Origin: UBA4416 sp040376995
GTDB lineage: Bacteria; Bacteroidota; Bacteroidia; B-17B0; Aurantibacillaceae
Reading direction: 5' to 3'
Length of the DNA stretch: 11,058 nucleotides
Assembly: GCA_040376995.1 (NCBI GenBank)
Contig: JBEIPP010000108.1
Coordinates: forward strand, 1 to 11,058
The notes below the pieces were generated by a model. That model was not told the origin of the DNA. It did no database searches and was given only the letters and a program-made list of their open reading frames with translations. The position numbers and the translations under genes are program-made. Shown here one piece after another: positions 1-6,379 of the stretch (within the stretch, counting starts at the first letter, position 1; the number at the start of each line of letters is the position of its first letter).

Positions 1-1
1 T

Positions 2-1669
2 AGTGCACTATACAATATTAAAAATGAAAGTTTTGAAAATGTTGATCGCGAAATTTTATCTGCTAACTATGTATTAGATGAAGTAACCAGCCAAGTTATT
101 AGCTTAAAAGTAAAGGATACTGAAAAAAGCGAAACCTTGTTGAAATTGATGAGCGATAGCGTTTTAAATATAGGCGAAGGGAAGGGGTATAAATTAAATA
201 CTAAATTATCTCAAGTTTTTTCTTTTTCTAAACAAGATTTAAAAATGCAGTATGCTTATTTGTCAGAGAGTCATTTATTATTTTTTTCTAATCAAACTCT
301 TTTGAATTTTTTTCAGCAGTCTTTTACTACAAGTCAATTATTAGGAAAAAATAGTGCTTTTATGGAATATGCAAATGATAATTTAATGTTGGATTGTAAT
401 TATTTGTACTATGAAAATTCTGAATTGATGAAAAAACATAATGTAAATTCATTTATCAATTCAGAAGAATTATGGAAGTCGGATAACGCAACAGCTCAAT
501 TGTCACTAACAGCCAAGAATTACAAAAATAGTATTCAAGTTCGAATCAATGCAAGTCATACTCAGAAAAAAGAAAACTCTTTAAGTAGTAGTTCTAATGC
601 CTTGTGGGCTTTTGCAGCGGATTCTTTAATAAACACACAAACTTATTTGTTTACTAATCATTCAACTCAGGAAAACGAGTTGAGTTTTCAAGACGAGGTA
701 AATAATTTGTATTTAATTAATTCAACAGGTAATTTAATTTTTAAAAAGAAAATTAATGAAAGGGTTCAATCAGAAATTTTCACAGTTGATGTTTTTAAAA
801 ATGGAAAACTACAATTACTGTTTAATACAGAAGATCAACTGCATTTGATTGATAGAAACGGAAATTATGTACATGGTTTTCCAATAAAACTTCCAGCTAA
901 GGTAACTTCTAATTTAACCTTATTAGATTATGAAGGGAATAAAGATTACCGTTTATTTGTAGCTTGTGCAGATAAACGAATCTATAATTTCTCACTATAC
1001 GGCGTAAAAACAGAAGGCTTTGTGCCTGTAAAAACCGATGATATTGTTAGCTTGCCTATAAATTATGTGCATGTTGGGGCAAGTGATTATTTAATTACAG
1101 CTGATGAGTCTGGGAAAATATATGCATTTAGTAGAAAAGGCGAAGGACGAATTGATTTTAAAAATAGAACTATTGCTCAACTAGAACATCTGTATGTGTT
1201 AGCAGGTAATAATTTAGATAACACAAAATTGATTTACGTAGATGATAAAAATAATTTATTAAATAAAATCTCCTTAGGTGATAAAAAAGAAGTGTTAAAA
1301 ATTGGAGATGAACTCAATGATTTTAAAACATCGTTTGCATTAGTGAATGATGATACACAGTCAGATATATTAGTGTATGGTAATGGAGCGTTTTATTCGT
1401 ACGATTTATTTACAGGGAAACTGATGGAATATTTTAATGAGTTAGCGGTTTATGATGATGTTCAAATAATTCAAACGAGCGACCACGATTGGTTATTAGC
1501 TTATGATAAAACAGGTCAGAAAGTAGATATTGTAAGTACAAATGGCAAATTAACTAGCTCATTACAAGGTTCTACAGAGAAGCCATTTGTTTGCGATTTA
1601 TACAAAAACGGTAAAACGTATGTTTTATTAGTAAATGGTAATAAAGTAAGTTGTCAGGAGTTAAAGTAA
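2..1669 (+). CDS. C-terminal part of a large beta-propeller-like protein (5' end outside window)
   Basis: The frame is open from the first complete codon at position 2, so the gene begins left of the window; the TTG at 137 is only an internal codon. The visible 555 residues have no membrane segment. The second half (about 700-1660) alternates short beta-strand-like stretches with Asn/Gly/Asp turns and recurrent phrases such as IDRNGNYVHGFP (around 850-885), ADKRIYNFSLYG (around 967-1005) and DESGKIYAFSRKG. This pattern suits PQQ/WD-like or VCBS-type propeller blades. From memory it resembles a long Bacteroidota protein often annotated as hypothetical or DUF3352-like, but the N-terminal domain that would settle this is missing. 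An extracytoplasmic location is likely but unproven because no signal peptide is visible. It converges on purM, with 57 bp between the stops. No enzyme motif was found. Confidence 0.75.
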   Translation, partial: SALYNIKNESFENVDREILSANYVLDEVTSQVISLKVKDTEKSETLLKLMSDSVLNIGEGKGYKLNTKLSQVFSFSKQDLKMQYAYLSESHLLFFSNQTLLNFFQQSFTTSQLLGKNSAFMEYANDNLMLDCNYLYYENSELMKKHNVNSFINSEELWKSDNATAQLSLTAKNYKNSIQVRINASHTQKKENSLSSSSNALWAFAADSLINTQTYLFTNHSTQENELSFQDEVNNLYLINSTGNLIFKKKINERVQSEIFTVDVFKNGKLQLLFNTEDQLHLIDRNGNYVHGFPIKLPAKVTSNLTLLDYEGNKDYRLFVACADKRIYNFSLYGVKTEGFVPVKTDDIVSLPINYVHVGASDYLITADESGKIYAFSRKGEGRIDFKNRTIAQLEHLYVLAGNNLDNTKLIYVDDKNNLLNKISLGDKKEVLKIGDELNDFKTSFALVNDDTQSDILVYGNGAFYSYDLFTGKLMEYFNELAVYDDVQIIQTSDHDWLLAYDKTGQKVDIVSTNGKLTSSLQGSTEKPFVCDLYKNGKTYVLLVNGNKVSCQELK

Positions 1670-1677
1670 TTTAATTG

Positions 1678-1706
1678 TTCTCGACTACTCCCGATAGCTA
1701 TCGGGA
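1678..1706. repeat. Palindromic intergenic element with core TCCCGATAGCTATCGGGA
   Basis: Positions 1689-1706 form a perfect 18-bp palindrome in the 57-bp gap between the convergent stops of the propeller gene and purM. It is preceded by TTCTCGACTAC (1678-1688). No T-run follows on either strand, so it is not a standard intrinsic terminator, although a cruciform or RNA hairpin could still end transcription from both sides. GC-rich palindromes of this sort are familiar as dispersed repeats in Bacteroidota genomes. Its left part matches 15 of 17 positions with the minus strand of 5373-5389. Confidence 0.7.
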
Positions 1707-1726
1707 CGAACTGGCATTAAATTTTA

Positions 1727-2926
1727 TTAATACTCAAACTTCCCAAACTCAGATTCAATGGTAACTTTTTTACCTTCGAACTTTTCTACTCGTCCAATAA
1801 TTTGAGCATCTACATTAAATGATTTTGAAATCGCAATCACTTCTTGTGATAAATCAGCAGGTAAGTATACTTCTAAGCGGTGCCCCATATTAAAGACTTT
1901 GTACATTTCTTTATAATCGGTTTTGCTTTGCTCATGTATCGTTTTAAATAATGGCGGTAAAGGGAATAAATTGTTTTTGATGATATGAACCCCATCTACA
2001 AAATGCAACACTTTGGTTTGAGCACCGCCACTGCAATGTACAATCCCATTAATTTTAGTTCCTAAAGTTGATAATAATTTTTTGACGATTGGCGCATAGG
2101 TTCTAGTAGGTGATAGCACTAATTTACCAGCAGTCATTTGTTCTTTAATTTCTTTACCATTAATATCCGTATAGCTTACATCAATTTTATCAGTTAAGTT
2201 TAATTGTCCGCAATAGGTTACTTCATTCGGTAATGCATTATCATATGATTCCGGATATTTTTCAGCTACTGAATAGTTAAACACATCATGACGAGCACTT
2301 GTTAACCCATTACTGCCCATGCCACCATTATATTCAGTTTCGTAAGTTGCTTTACCAGATGATGATAACCCAACAATTACATCACCAGGTTTGATATTGT
2401 GATTTGAAATCACATCATCCTTTTTCATACGACAAACTACCGTGCTATCCACAATTAAGGTACGAACTAAATCGCCTACATCGGCTGTTTCGCCACCTGT
2501 TGAACGAATATCAATGCCGTTATCTCTTAAATTTTGTAAAACTTCTTCAGTACCATTAATAATGGCAGAAATAACTTCGCCGGGTATTAAACCTTTATTA
2601 CGACCAATAGTAGAAGACAATAGAATGTTATTAGTGGCTCCTACGCAAATTAAATCATCAATATTCATGATGACTGCATCTTGTGCAATACCTTTCCAAA
2701 CGCTTAAATCGCCAGTTTCTTTCCAATACACATACGCTAATGATGATTTTGTTCCTGCTCCATCGGCGTGCATAATAATGCAATGGTCGTTACTGCCGGT
2801 TAAATAATCAGGAACAATTTTGCAAAACGCTTGAGGAAATAATCCTTTATCGATATTAGAAATAGCATTATGAACATCTTCTTTAGATGCAGAAACACCG
2901 CGTAAATTATATTTTAAGTCTGACAT
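1727..2926 (-). CDS. purM: Phosphoribosylformylglycinamidine cyclo-ligase (AIR synthase), Bacteroidota-type PurM
   Basis: PurM closes the imidazole ring of FGAM with ATP to make aminoimidazole ribonucleotide, the fifth step of purine synthesis, in the cytoplasm. The 399-residue product carries the PurM/AIR-synthase family pattern: HADGAGTK (residues 53-60, the counterpart of the DGVGTK loop that binds ATP), DAVIMNIDDLICVGA (83-97), and a glycine-rich STGGETAD (142-149), followed by the C-terminal domain with SGGAQTK. Canonical PurM is about 345 residues; this longer, divergent form is the one seen across Bacteroidota, where it is sometimes named only AIR synthase-related. The ATG at 2926 lies 9 bp after the metF stop, so the two genes are almost certainly cotranscribed. 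Because it is divergent, a different ATP-dependent PurM-superfamily role cannot be fully excluded. Confidence 0.85.
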   Translation of the reverse strand: MSDLKYNLRGVSASKEDVHNAISNIDKGLFPQAFCKIVPDYLTGSNDHCIIMHADGAGTKSSLAYVYWKETGDLSVWKGIAQDAVIMNIDDLICVGATNNILLSSTIGRNKGLIPGEVISAIINGTEEVLQNLRDNGIDIRSTGGETADVGDLVRTLIVDSTVVCRMKKDDVISNHNIKPGDVIVGLSSSGKATYETEYNGGMGSNGLTSARHDVFNYSVAEKYPESYDNALPNEVTYCGQLNLTDKIDVSYTDINGKEIKEQMTAGKLVLSPTRTYAPIVKKLLSTLGTKINGIVHCSGGAQTKVLHFVDGVHIIKNNLFPLPPLFKTIHEQSKTDYKEMYKVFNMGHRLEVYLPADLSQEVIAISKSFNVDAQIIGRVEKFEGKKVTIESEFGKFEY

Positions 2927-2935
2927 GATTATTTT

Positions 2936-3889
2936 TTAAAATACCTCTTTAGCTACTCTCTTAGTACTATCCGAAGTTCCCATTGTATAGTAATGCAAGC
3001 ATGGTGCACCAGCTTTTTTCAATTCTTTACTTTGCTCAATACACCATTTAATACCAACTTCTTTTACCGCTTTATCATCTTTACATTTTTCTAATTCCTC
3101 AAATAAATCTTGGGGTAAATCAATATGGAAAATTTTAGGTAAAGCAACTAATTGAGATTTTGATGTTAATATTTTTAAACCCGGAATAATAGGCACCTGA
3201 ATGTCATTCTTACGGCACAAGTCAACAAACTCAAAATACTTTTTGTTATCAAAAAACATTTGTGTGACGATGTAATCAGCACCAGCATTCACTTTAGCTT
3301 TCAGCCATTTCATATCACTGTATAAATTAGGAGCTTCAAAATGTTTTTCAGGATATCCTGCAATTCCCATACAAAAATCAGTAGGAGACGCGTTTTTCAT
3401 TTCATCATCTAAATAAAGGCCACTGTTCATGTCTTTAATTTGTTTTACTAAATCAAGGGCATAATTGTGTCCGCCTGGTTCAGGTACAAATTGAGATTCA
3501 GTTTTAATACTGTCGCCTCGCAAAGCCAACACATTATCAATGCCTAAGAACTGCAAATCAATTAAGGCATTTTCGGTTTCTTCACGAGTAAAGCCTCCGC
3601 AAATAATATGCGGCACAGCCTCTACATTATAACGGTTCATGATAGCAGCACAAATACCAACTGTACCTGGACGTTTACGAATACTCACTTTCTCGAGATA
3701 TCCACCATCACGTTTTTTATAAATATATTCTTCGCGATGATAAGTTACATCAACAAAGGCGGGCTTAAATTCCATTAATGGATCAATTCCGTCAAAAATA
3801 GATTGAATACTCTTACCCTTTAAAGGAGGAAGTATTTCAATTGAAAATAAAGTGTCTTTCGCAGATTTCAGATGTTCGGTAATTTTCAT
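2936..3889 (-). CDS. metF: 5,10-methylenetetrahydrofolate reductase
   Basis: MetF is a cytoplasmic FAD enzyme that reduces 5,10-methylene-THF to 5-methyl-THF, the methyl donor for methionine synthase. The 317-residue length is normal for the bacterial catalytic TIM barrel without the eukaryotic regulatory domain. Visible marks are FSIEILPP (residues 15-22, with E18 at the place of the catalytic Glu of E. coli MetF), HIICGGFTREE (94-104), NVLALRGD (119-126, a flavin-contact loop), GADYIVTQMFFD (203-214) with the substrate-contact Gln, and PIIPGLKIL (233-241). The ATG at 3889 follows a TACATTTG box. It is the first gene of a two-gene operon with purM, joining two folate-linked branches of one-carbon metabolism. 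Confidence 0.95.
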   Translation of the reverse strand: MKITEHLKSAKDTLFSIEILPPLKGKSIQSIFDGIDPLMEFKPAFVDVTYHREEYIYKKRDGGYLEKVSIRKRPGTVGICAAIMNRYNVEAVPHIICGGFTREETENALIDLQFLGIDNVLALRGDSIKTESQFVPEPGGHNYALDLVKQIKDMNSGLYLDDEMKNASPTDFCMGIAGYPEKHFEAPNLYSDMKWLKAKVNAGADYIVTQMFFDNKKYFEFVDLCRKNDIQVPIIPGLKILTSKSQLVALPKIFHIDLPQDLFEELEKCKDDKAVKEVGIKWCIEQSKELKKAGAPCLHYYTMGTSDSTKRVAKEVF

Positions 3890-3909
3890 ATTTCGGTTTT
3901 AATAAGAAA

Positions 3910-3940
3910 CAAATGTAAGGATATAGAACAATTTAAAAAA
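3910..3940 (-). promoter_or_regulatory. Probable metF-purM promoter
   Basis: On the minus strand TACATTTG (3917 to 3910) matches the Bacteroidota -7 consensus TAnnTTTG exactly and sits about 20 bp before the metF ATG, predicting a very short leader. The -33 region (around 3937-3940, TTTT on the minus strand) is only a weak match to TTTG, so the call rests mainly on the -7 box and its position. Confidence 0.45.
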
Positions 3941-4057
3941 CACTTCTTAATATTAAATGTAAGTTCTGTGTATTATTTCTAGTTATTATCACAAGCTAAA
4001 TATGTTTAATTGACAGTTTTTAAGTTGATTTTGATATAAAATTATTAGAAATAATAG

Positions 4058-4088
4058 TTTGTACAACCGCTCTATATTTCTAAATTTG
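4058..4088 (+). promoter_or_regulatory. Bacteroidota-type sigma promoter for icd
   Basis: TTTG at 4058-4061 is followed after exactly 19 bp by TAAATTTG at 4081-4088. This is a full match to the Bacteroidota housekeeping promoter (-33 TTTG, 19-21 bp, -7 TAnnTTTG). Transcription would begin near 4094, leaving a leader of about 30 nt before the icd ATG at 4124. It is the clearest promoter in the window and suits a strongly expressed TCA-cycle gene. Confidence 0.75.
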
Positions 4089-4123
4089 GCTAACTTTTTT
4101 TAAACTAATTTCAACACAATATT

Positions 4124-5353
4124 ATGAGCAAAATTAAAGTAGCCAACCCCGTAGTAGAATTAGATGGCGATGAAATGACTCGCATCATTTGGAAATTCAT
4201 TAAAGACAAATTAATTGTTCCTTATTTAGATGTAGATATTAAATATTATGACTTAGGAATGGAGTATCGTGATGAAACAAACGATCAGGTAACTATTGAT
4301 GCTGCTGAAGCTATTAAAAAATATGGTGTAGGTATCAAATGTGCTACTATTACTCCTGATGAGGCTCGTGTAAAAGAATTTAACTTAAAACAAATGTGGA
4401 AGTCTCCTAACGGAACTATCCGTAATATTTTAGATGGTACAGTTTTCCGTGAACCAATCGTTTGTAAAAATGTACCTCGTTTAGTAACTAACTGGACAGC
4501 TCCAATCATTGTTGGTCGTCATGCATTTGGTGATCAATATAAAGCAACTGATTTTGTAGTGCCAGGAAAAGGTAAATTAACCATGAAATTTGAAGGTGAA
4601 GATGGAAAAGTAATTGAACACGAAATCTTCCAATTTAAAGGTGCTGGTGTAGCAATGGGTATGTATAACGTGGAAGAGTCAATTCGTGGATTTGCTCACT
4701 CTTGCTTTAACGTAGCACTGAATAAAAAATGGCCTTTATATTTATCTACTAAAAATACGATCTTAAAAAAATACGATGGTCGTTTTAAAGATATTTTCGA
4801 AGAAATTTATCAAGCAGATTACAAAGCTAAATACGAAGCAGCAGGTATTGTTTACGAACACCGTTTAATTGATGATATGGTTGCTTCTGCATTAAAATGG
4901 AATGGAAACTTTGTTTGGGCTTGTAAAAACTATGATGGCGACGTTCAGTCTGATTCAGTTGCTCAAGGTTTTGGTTCATTAGGTTTAATGACTTCTGTTT
5001 TAATTACTCCAGATGGGAAAATTATGGAAGCAGAAGCAGCTCATGGAACTGTGACTCGTCATTTCCGTGATCATCAAAATGGAAAACCAACTTCTACTAA
5101 CCCAATTGCATCTATTTTTGCTTGGACACGTGGTTTAGAGTTCCGTGGTAAATTAGATAATAACCAAGAGTTAATTAATTTCTGCCAAGCTTTAGAGCAA
5201 GTTTGTGTTGAAACAGTTGAGTCTGGTAAAATGACTAAAGATTTAGCAGTATGTACTCATGGTAATAAGGTAAACCATGGTGAGCACTATTTATATACTG
5301 AAGAGTTTTTGGATGCTATTGACAAAAATTTAAAAAAGAAGTTAGGAAAATAA
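4124..5353 (+). CDS. icd: NADP-dependent isocitrate dehydrogenase, homodimeric eukaryote-like type
   Basis: The enzyme oxidatively decarboxylates isocitrate to 2-oxoglutarate with NADP+ and Mg2+/Mn2+ in the TCA cycle. At 409 residues it belongs to the dimeric class related to human IDH1/IDH2 rather than to the E. coli type. Residues known from that class are in place: S94, N96, R100 in SPNGTIR; R109; R132 in the GRHAFGDQ loop (the position famous as IDH1 R132); K210; D250; the metal ligands D271, D273 and D277 in YDGDVQSD; and HGTVTRH (308-314), whose Arg and His read the 2'-phosphate of NADP. The coding sequence is rich in A/T-ending, apparently favoured codons. A near-perfect promoter precedes it, and nifU-like begins 50 bp after its stop, so the two may share a transcript. 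Confidence 0.96.
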   Translation: MSKIKVANPVVELDGDEMTRIIWKFIKDKLIVPYLDVDIKYYDLGMEYRDETNDQVTIDAAEAIKKYGVGIKCATITPDEARVKEFNLKQMWKSPNGTIRNILDGTVFREPIVCKNVPRLVTNWTAPIIVGRHAFGDQYKATDFVVPGKGKLTMKFEGEDGKVIEHEIFQFKGAGVAMGMYNVEESIRGFAHSCFNVALNKKWPLYLSTKNTILKKYDGRFKDIFEEIYQADYKAKYEAAGIVYEHRLIDDMVASALKWNGNFVWACKNYDGDVQSDSVAQGFGSLGLMTSVLITPDGKIMEAEAAHGTVTRHFRDHQNGKPTSTNPIASIFAWTRGLEFRGKLDNNQELINFCQALEQVCVETVESGKMTKDLAVCTHGNKVNHGEHYLYTEEFLDAIDKNLKKKLGK

Positions 5354-5367
5354 ATAACTAAATCTTG

Positions 5368-5390
5368 TCACTTCGGGCGAAGTCGAGAAG
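5368..5390. repeat. Short palindromic repeat between icd and the NifU-like gene
   Basis: The sequence ACTTC-GGGC-GAAGT (5370-5383) folds into a small hairpin with a 5-bp stem and 4-nt loop, followed by CGAGAAG. Read on the minus strand, 5373-5389 is TTCTCGACTTCGCCCGA, which matches 1678-1694 at 15 of 17 positions, so both gaps appear to hold members of one dispersed family. It lies 15 bp after the icd stop and just before the A-rich leader of the next gene, so it would be transcribed and could act as an mRNA stabiliser or weak terminator between them. Confidence 0.6.
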
Positions 5391-5403
5391 AAAAAACAAA
5401 ATA

Positions 5404-5643
5404 ATGTACCAAGAATTATTTGATAAAGTAGAGAATGCCTTAAAAACGATTCGTCCTTATTTAGAGGCTGATGGAGGCGATGTGGAGTTGCTTGAAATTG
5501 CAGATGGAAATACAGCAATGCTTGAATTAAAAGGAGCTTGTAGTACCTGCAGCATGAGTCACATGACCATGAAAGCAGGTATAGAAGAAACAATCATGAA
5601 AGCGGTGCCCGAGATTACTTCTGTTAGAGCAGTTCGAATTTAA
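5404..5643 (+). CDS. NifU C-terminal-domain Fe-S scaffold/carrier protein
   Basis: This 79-residue protein consists only of the NifU-like C-terminal (Nfu) domain, which holds a labile 4Fe-4S cluster shared between two subunits and passes it to client enzymes in the cytoplasm. The pattern is clear: helix with PYLEADGGDVELLEI (18-32), then ELKGACSTCSMSHMTMKAGIE, with the cluster-binding CxxC at C46 and C49. The frame is open upstream to 5365, but those codons cover the intergenic repeat; the ATG at 5404, after an A-rich leader, gives the usual start of the domain. It may be cotranscribed with icd and ends at a strong terminator. The symbol nfu would be reasonable, but I leave it blank because there is no NifU N-terminal domain or isc/suf neighbour to fix the naming. 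Confidence 0.9.
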   Translation: MYQELFDKVENALKTIRPYLEADGGDVELLEIADGNTAMLELKGACSTCSMSHMTMKAGIEETIMKAVPEITSVRAVRI

Positions 5644-5661
5644 TTCTTGAGAATGCAAATT

Positions 5662-5693
5662 AAAAGTCCTATTCATTTGAGTAGGACTTTTTT
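5662..5693 (+). terminator. Intrinsic terminator after the NifU-like gene
   Basis: A 13-bp stem (AAAAGTCCTA at 5662-5671 with TAGGACTTTT at 5682-5691, plus inner T.G, T-A and C-G pairs) closes an ATTT tetraloop and runs into TTTTTT. It starts 18 bp after the stop and separates icd/NifU-like transcription from the acetyltransferase gene. Confidence 0.85.
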
Positions 5694-5710
5694 ATTGGAA
5701 GATAAATATA

Positions 5711-5754
5711 ATTGGAACACAGATTTGTTTTGTATTTATAAAAATCTGCGAACA
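5711..5754. repeat. Dispersed-repeat-like sequence upstream of the GNAT gene
   Basis: ATTGGAACACAGATTT (5711-5726) begins an element in which CAGATTT (5720-5726) is inverted as AAATCTG (5742-5748), separated by 15 nt. The 11-mer AACACAGATTT recurs in the same orientation at 6267-6277, on the other side of the acetyltransferase gene. Sequences of the kind AACACAGATTT...AAATCTGCGAACATCTGC are familiar in Bacteroidota intergenic DNA, from memory only. Confidence 0.5.
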
Positions 5755-5798
5755 TCTGCTAAATTAGCCTTATCCATGTTACTATTAAAATATACATA

Positions 5799-6233
5799 AT
5801 GTATAAAGTACAAATAGCAAATAATCAAAATCAAATCGACGCCATCATAGATTTACGTTATGACATTTTGCGAAAGCCTTGGAATCAACCAAAAGAAACA
5901 TCGACAGATGGAATGGAAGATAGTGCTCTCAATGCATTTATAGAAGATGATGGAAAAACAATAGCATGCGGACGCTTGCAAGATAACGGAAGTAGGGTAG
6001 GCCAGATACGTTACATGGCAGTTAATGAGAATTATCAAGGAAAAGGATTGGGTAAATTAATCGTCACAAAACTTGAAGAAGAAGCTCTAAAAATCAATTT
6101 ACATTCGATCGAATTACAAGCTAGAGAAAATGCTTTAAAGTTTTATAAAAGTCAAGGTTACATCGTAAAAGAAACCTCGTTTAAATTGTGGGATATTATC
6201 CAACATTATTTAATGACAAAGGAACTTAAATAA
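5799..6233 (+). CDS. GNAT-family N-acetyltransferase
   Basis: Cytoplasmic acetyl-CoA-dependent acyltransferase of the GNAT fold; the substrate cannot be told from sequence. The 144 residues match a single-domain member: an N-terminal strand-helix region with LRYDILRKPWNQP (19-31), then motif A, RYMAVNENYQGKGLGKLIV (71-89), whose QGKGLG (80-85) is the Q/RxxGxG/A pyrophosphate loop for CoA, and motif B with LQARENALKFYKSQGY (106-121). The LRxxVLRxPW-like start recalls the ElaA/YjcF-type subgroup, which is an impression only. The ATG at 5799 follows an AT-rich leader; no promoter matching the phylum consensus was found. The gene stands alone between the NifU-like terminator and a convergent GT9 gene, with related repeat-like sequence on both sides. 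Confidence 0.88.
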   Translation: MYKVQIANNQNQIDAIIDLRYDILRKPWNQPKETSTDGMEDSALNAFIEDDGKTIACGRLQDNGSRVGQIRYMAVNENYQGKGLGKLIVTKLEEEALKINLHSIELQARENALKFYKSQGYIVKETSFKLWDIIQHYLMTKELK

Positions 6234-6238
6234 ATAGG

Positions 6239-6290
6239 AAAACAGATTAAGCCGATTGGAAGGATTAACACAGATTTTTATTGATTTGTA
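6239..6290. repeat. Dispersed-repeat-like sequence downstream of the GNAT gene
   Basis: ACAGATTAAGCCGATTGGA followed by AACACAGATTT (6267-6277) and TTATTGATTT. It has the ATTGGA and AACACAGATTT blocks of 5711-5726, here separated by 7 extra bases (6261-6266 plus the A at 6260/6267 boundary). The wording is typical of decayed copies of a common Bacteroidota intergenic repeat. No open frame or clear hairpin runs through it. Confidence 0.45.
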
Positions 6291-6310
6291 TCAAACCCCT
6301 TAGAAGTAAT

Positions 6311-6360
6311 ATGTTGGTAGAATTAAATAATATATTTAAAAAAGTGTCGCAGGTACGATA
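6311..6360. repeat. Hairpin repeat GTGTC-GCA-GGTAC with ATGTTGGTAGAA flank
   Basis: GTGTC (6344-6348) can pair with GGTAC (6352-6356) across a GCA triloop using three Watson-Crick and two G.U pairs. It is preceded by ATGTTGGTAGAATTAAA (6311-6327). The architecture of a 5-bp stem, a triloop and a flanking ATGTTG resembles the 10389-10410 hairpin (GCTCC-ATC-GGAGC then GACATGTTG), so it may be a diverged member of the same class. It fills the gap between the convergent GNAT and GT9 genes. Confidence 0.45.
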
Positions 6361-6379
6361 TATAAAATAAGTTTCGTTT

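Noticed and set aside
137..139. TTG at 137 as a start codon of the first gene
   Set aside because: The frame stays open to the window's left edge with protein-like sequence before 137, so this is an internal codon.
2442..2807. A 121-codon open frame on the plus strand inside purM
   Set aside because: It lies wholly opposite a well-conserved PurM coding sequence, and its translation shows no domain or plausible start context.
4285..4509. A 74-codon minus-strand frame inside icd
   Set aside because: It is antisense to the most conserved part of isocitrate dehydrogenase; a shadow frame.
5365..5403. An N-terminal extension of the NifU-like protein (MSLRAKSRRKNKI)
   Set aside because: These codons coincide with the intergenic repeat and an A-rich leader; the ATG at 5404 gives the normal Nfu domain start.
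5342..5593. An 83-codon minus-strand frame over the icd end and the NifU-like gene
   Set aside because: It is antisense to the Nfu domain and its CxxC region, with low-complexity Ser/Leu/Phe translation and no independent support.
5853..6038. A 61-codon minus-strand frame inside the GNAT gene
   Set aside because: It lies opposite the GNAT coding sequence, which has the clear acetyl-CoA motif; no start context or domain on the minus strand.
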